Assembly: GCA_020851835.1 (NCBI GenBank)
Contig: JADZBZ010000054.1
Coordinates: 1-9,962 of the forward strand
Source: Acidobacteriota bacterium
GTDB lineage: Bacteria; Acidobacteriota; Vicinamibacteria; Vicinamibacterales; UBA2999
DNA length: 9,962 bases
Reading direction: 5' to 3'
A program made the position numbers and the translations under genes. The notes under the pieces were generated by a model. That model worked only from the letters and a program-made list of their open reading frames with translations, made no database searches and had not been told where the DNA came from. This document shows, in pieces, positions 8,798 to 9,962 of the stretch (positions are counted from its first letter, which is position 1; each line of letters opens with the position of its first letter).

Positions 8798-8814
8798 CGG
8801 GCGTCGAACGCCCG
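8798..8814 (+). other. hairpin at the 5' end of the ilvE leader
   Basis: CGGGCGT (8798-8804) pairs perfectly with ACGCCCG (8808-8814) around a three-base loop, and three further pairs are possible after one mismatch. No T run follows, so it is unlikely to be an intrinsic terminator for the upstream gene. It sits just downstream of the predicted transcript start and about 20 bases before the ribosome binding site, which fits a 5' stabilising stem. A dispersed palindromic repeat is the alternative. Confidence 0.45.
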
Positions 8815-8834
8815 GCTCCCACTCCCCCGTCTCC

Positions 8835-8840
8835 AGGAGG
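8835..8840 (+). promoter_or_regulatory. ilvE ribosome binding site (AGGAGG)
   Basis: A perfect AGGAGG lies six bases before GTG at 8847. It settles the choice of this rare start codon and predicts efficient translation of ilvE. Confidence 0.8.
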
Positions 8841-8846
8841 CCGTCC

Positions 8847-9911
8847 GTGTCCACCAGCGCCGCGTCCATCCCTGTCACCCGCTCCACCTCGCCGCGCTTC
8901 TCGGAGCAGTTGCGCGACACGGCCGCGTTCGGCGCGGTGTTCAGCGACCACATCCTCGTGGCCGACTACGCCGACCGACGCTGGGGAGAACCGGTGATTG
9001 TGCCCTACGGCCCGCTGCCGCTGCCCCCGGCACCGGGCGTGGCGCACTACGGCCAGGGCATCTTCGAAGGCTTCAAGGCGTTTCCGCGTCCCGTCGGCGC
9101 GGCGCTGTTTCGCCCCGACGCCAACCACGCCCGCATGAACCGCACCTGCCAGCGGATGGCCATGCCCGAGATCCCGGCGTCGATCTTCATCGACGGCACC
9201 TCGGCACTGGTGCGGGTGGACCAGCAGTGGATTCCCTCGAAACCGGGCAGCGCGCTCTACATCCGTCCCGTCATGTTCTCGACCGGAGAGCCGCTCGGCG
9301 TGCGCCCGTCGGAACGCTACCGCTTCATCATCGAGACCTGCCCGAGCGGGCCCTACTTCTCGGGCGCCGTGGATCTGATTGCCGAAGACACCTACGTGCG
9401 TGCGTTTCCTGGCGGCACCGGCGCCGCCAAGTGCGCGGGCAACTACGCCGGCAGCCTGGTCGCGGCGCGCGAGGCCCAGGCCAGGGGGTTCCACAACGTG
9501 CTCTGGCTGGACGGCATCGAGCGACGCTTTGTCGAAGAGGCCGGCCTGATGAATGTCGCGTTCGTCATCGACGGCACGGTAGTGACACCTCCGCTCGGCG
9601 GCACGATTCTACCCGGGATCACGCGCGACTCGGTGCTCACCCTGCTGCGCGACATGGGGGTGCCGGTCGCCGAGCGCCGCATCGCGATCGACGAGGTGTT
9701 CGAGGCCCACGCCGCCGGGCGACTGCAGGGCGCTGCGGGTGTCGGAACCGCCGCCACCATCGCCCCCCTGGGGCGGCTACGCCACAAGGACCAGGAGATT
9801 ACGGTGCCGGCCTTGGCGTCCGACTCACCGCTCGCGCGCGTCGGCGCCGAGCTCGCCGCGATCCGCACCGGCCAGACGGCGGATCGCTACGGCTGGATGG
9901 TCAAGGTCTAG
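8847..9911 (+). CDS. ilvE: branched-chain amino acid aminotransferase (type II)
   Basis: A 354-residue pyridoxal-phosphate enzyme of fold type IV. It transfers the amino group between glutamate and the 2-oxo acids of leucine, isoleucine and valine, the last step of their synthesis and the first of their breakdown, in the cytoplasm. Conserved stretches include the N-terminal FGAVFSDHILVADY (28-41), HYGQGIFEGFKAF (67-79), LYIRPVMFSTGEPLGV (137-152), GGTGAAKCAGNYAGSL (189-204) with K195 as the likely cofactor lysine, VLWLDG and VEEAGLMNVAFV, and GGTILPGITRDSVL. Length and the N-terminal extension fit the larger, eukaryote-like BCAT group rather than the roughly 300-residue E. coli type. It starts at GTG with a perfect ribosome binding site and has its own TATAAT box. 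A YciI-like gene begins three bases after its stop. Confidence 0.95.
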   Translation: MSTSAASIPVTRSTSPRFSEQLRDTAAFGAVFSDHILVADYADRRWGEPVIVPYGPLPLPPAPGVAHYGQGIFEGFKAFPRPVGAALFRPDANHARMNRTCQRMAMPEIPASIFIDGTSALVRVDQQWIPSKPGSALYIRPVMFSTGEPLGVRPSERYRFIIETCPSGPYFSGAVDLIAEDTYVRAFPGGTGAAKCAGNYAGSLVAAREAQARGFHNVLWLDGIERRFVEEAGLMNVAFVIDGTVVTPPLGGTILPGITRDSVLTLLRDMGVPVAERRIAIDEVFEAHAAGRLQGAAGVGTAATIAPLGRLRHKDQEITVPALASDSPLARVGAELAAIRTGQTADRYGWMVKV

Positions 9912-9914
9912 CCC

Positions 9915-9962
9915 ATGCCGTACTTCGCGTTGACCTACGAGGTCGTCGACGACTTCATCGGC
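9915..9962 (+). CDS. YciI-like protein, N-terminus only (runs off right edge)
   Basis: Sixteen codons are visible, starting at an ATG three bases after the ilvE stop: MPYFALTYEVVDDFIG. The pattern of a short hydrophobic strand followed by Y-E-x-V-D-D is the usual opening of small YciI-like (YCII-related, dimeric ferredoxin-like fold) proteins of about 90-100 residues. The tight spacing implies co-transcription with ilvE. With so little sequence the family call is tentative, but that a gene starts here is likely. Confidence 0.6.
   Translation, partial: MPYFALTYEVVDDFIG

Noticed and set aside
8798..8814. Intrinsic terminator for the phzF-like gene.
   Set aside because: The stem is followed by GCTCCCACT rather than a T run, and the TATAAT box lies upstream of it, so it belongs more naturally to the ilvE leader.
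8768..8846. A T-box, riboswitch or leucine-type attenuator ahead of ilvE.
   Set aside because: The leader is only about 55 bases, has one short stem, no T-box-like conserved sequence, no leader peptide and no terminator with a T run.

Overview
This is a high-GC, gene-dense stretch of a bacterial chromosome. The gene families and their order (MoxR-type ATPase, DUF58, BatA-like protein, DUF4159, DUF4175-like) resemble loci I know from Acidobacteriota, possibly the Vicinamibacteria lineage. That placement is inference from content and composition; no rRNA or marker gene is present to fix it.

The left three quarters (positions 1-7649) is one tightly packed minus-strand operon of six genes. In transcription order they are: a membrane protein with a von Willebrand factor A (vWA) domain and a glutamine-amidotransferase-like domain (7649-5367); an exported DUF4159 protein (5386-4628); a MoxR-family AAA+ ATPase (4579-3557); a DUF58 vWA protein (3546-2638); a BatA-like membrane vWA protein (2641-629); and a DUF4175-like membrane protein that runs off the left edge (616 to before 1). 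Genes overlap by 4 or 20 bases or are separated by 10-48 bases. The only notable gap (4580-4627) holds a strong 25-base hairpin. MoxR ATPases are usually paired with vWA proteins and are thought to remodel or activate them. Here one ATPase sits with three proteins carrying metal-site (MIDAS) motifs, two of them large membrane proteins that share the same multi-domain layout. The locus therefore looks like an envelope-associated chaperone or sensor complex, related to the Bat 'aerotolerance' loci but with a different composition. Its substrate is unknown.

The right quarter is on the plus strand, divergent from the operon. A PhzF-family isomerase-like enzyme with a twin-arginine (Tat) export signal (7754-8767) is followed by a consensus TATAAT box and a 5'-end hairpin. 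Then come a type-II branched-chain aminotransferase, ilvE (8847-9911), with an ideal ribosome binding site, and the first 16 codons of a YciI-like protein (9915 to beyond 9962). The aminotransferase is the housekeeping gene of the window; the Tat-exported PhzF protein is the unusual one.

No tRNA, rRNA, CRISPR array, insertion sequence or phage gene was seen. No stretch over 300 bases lacks a gene.
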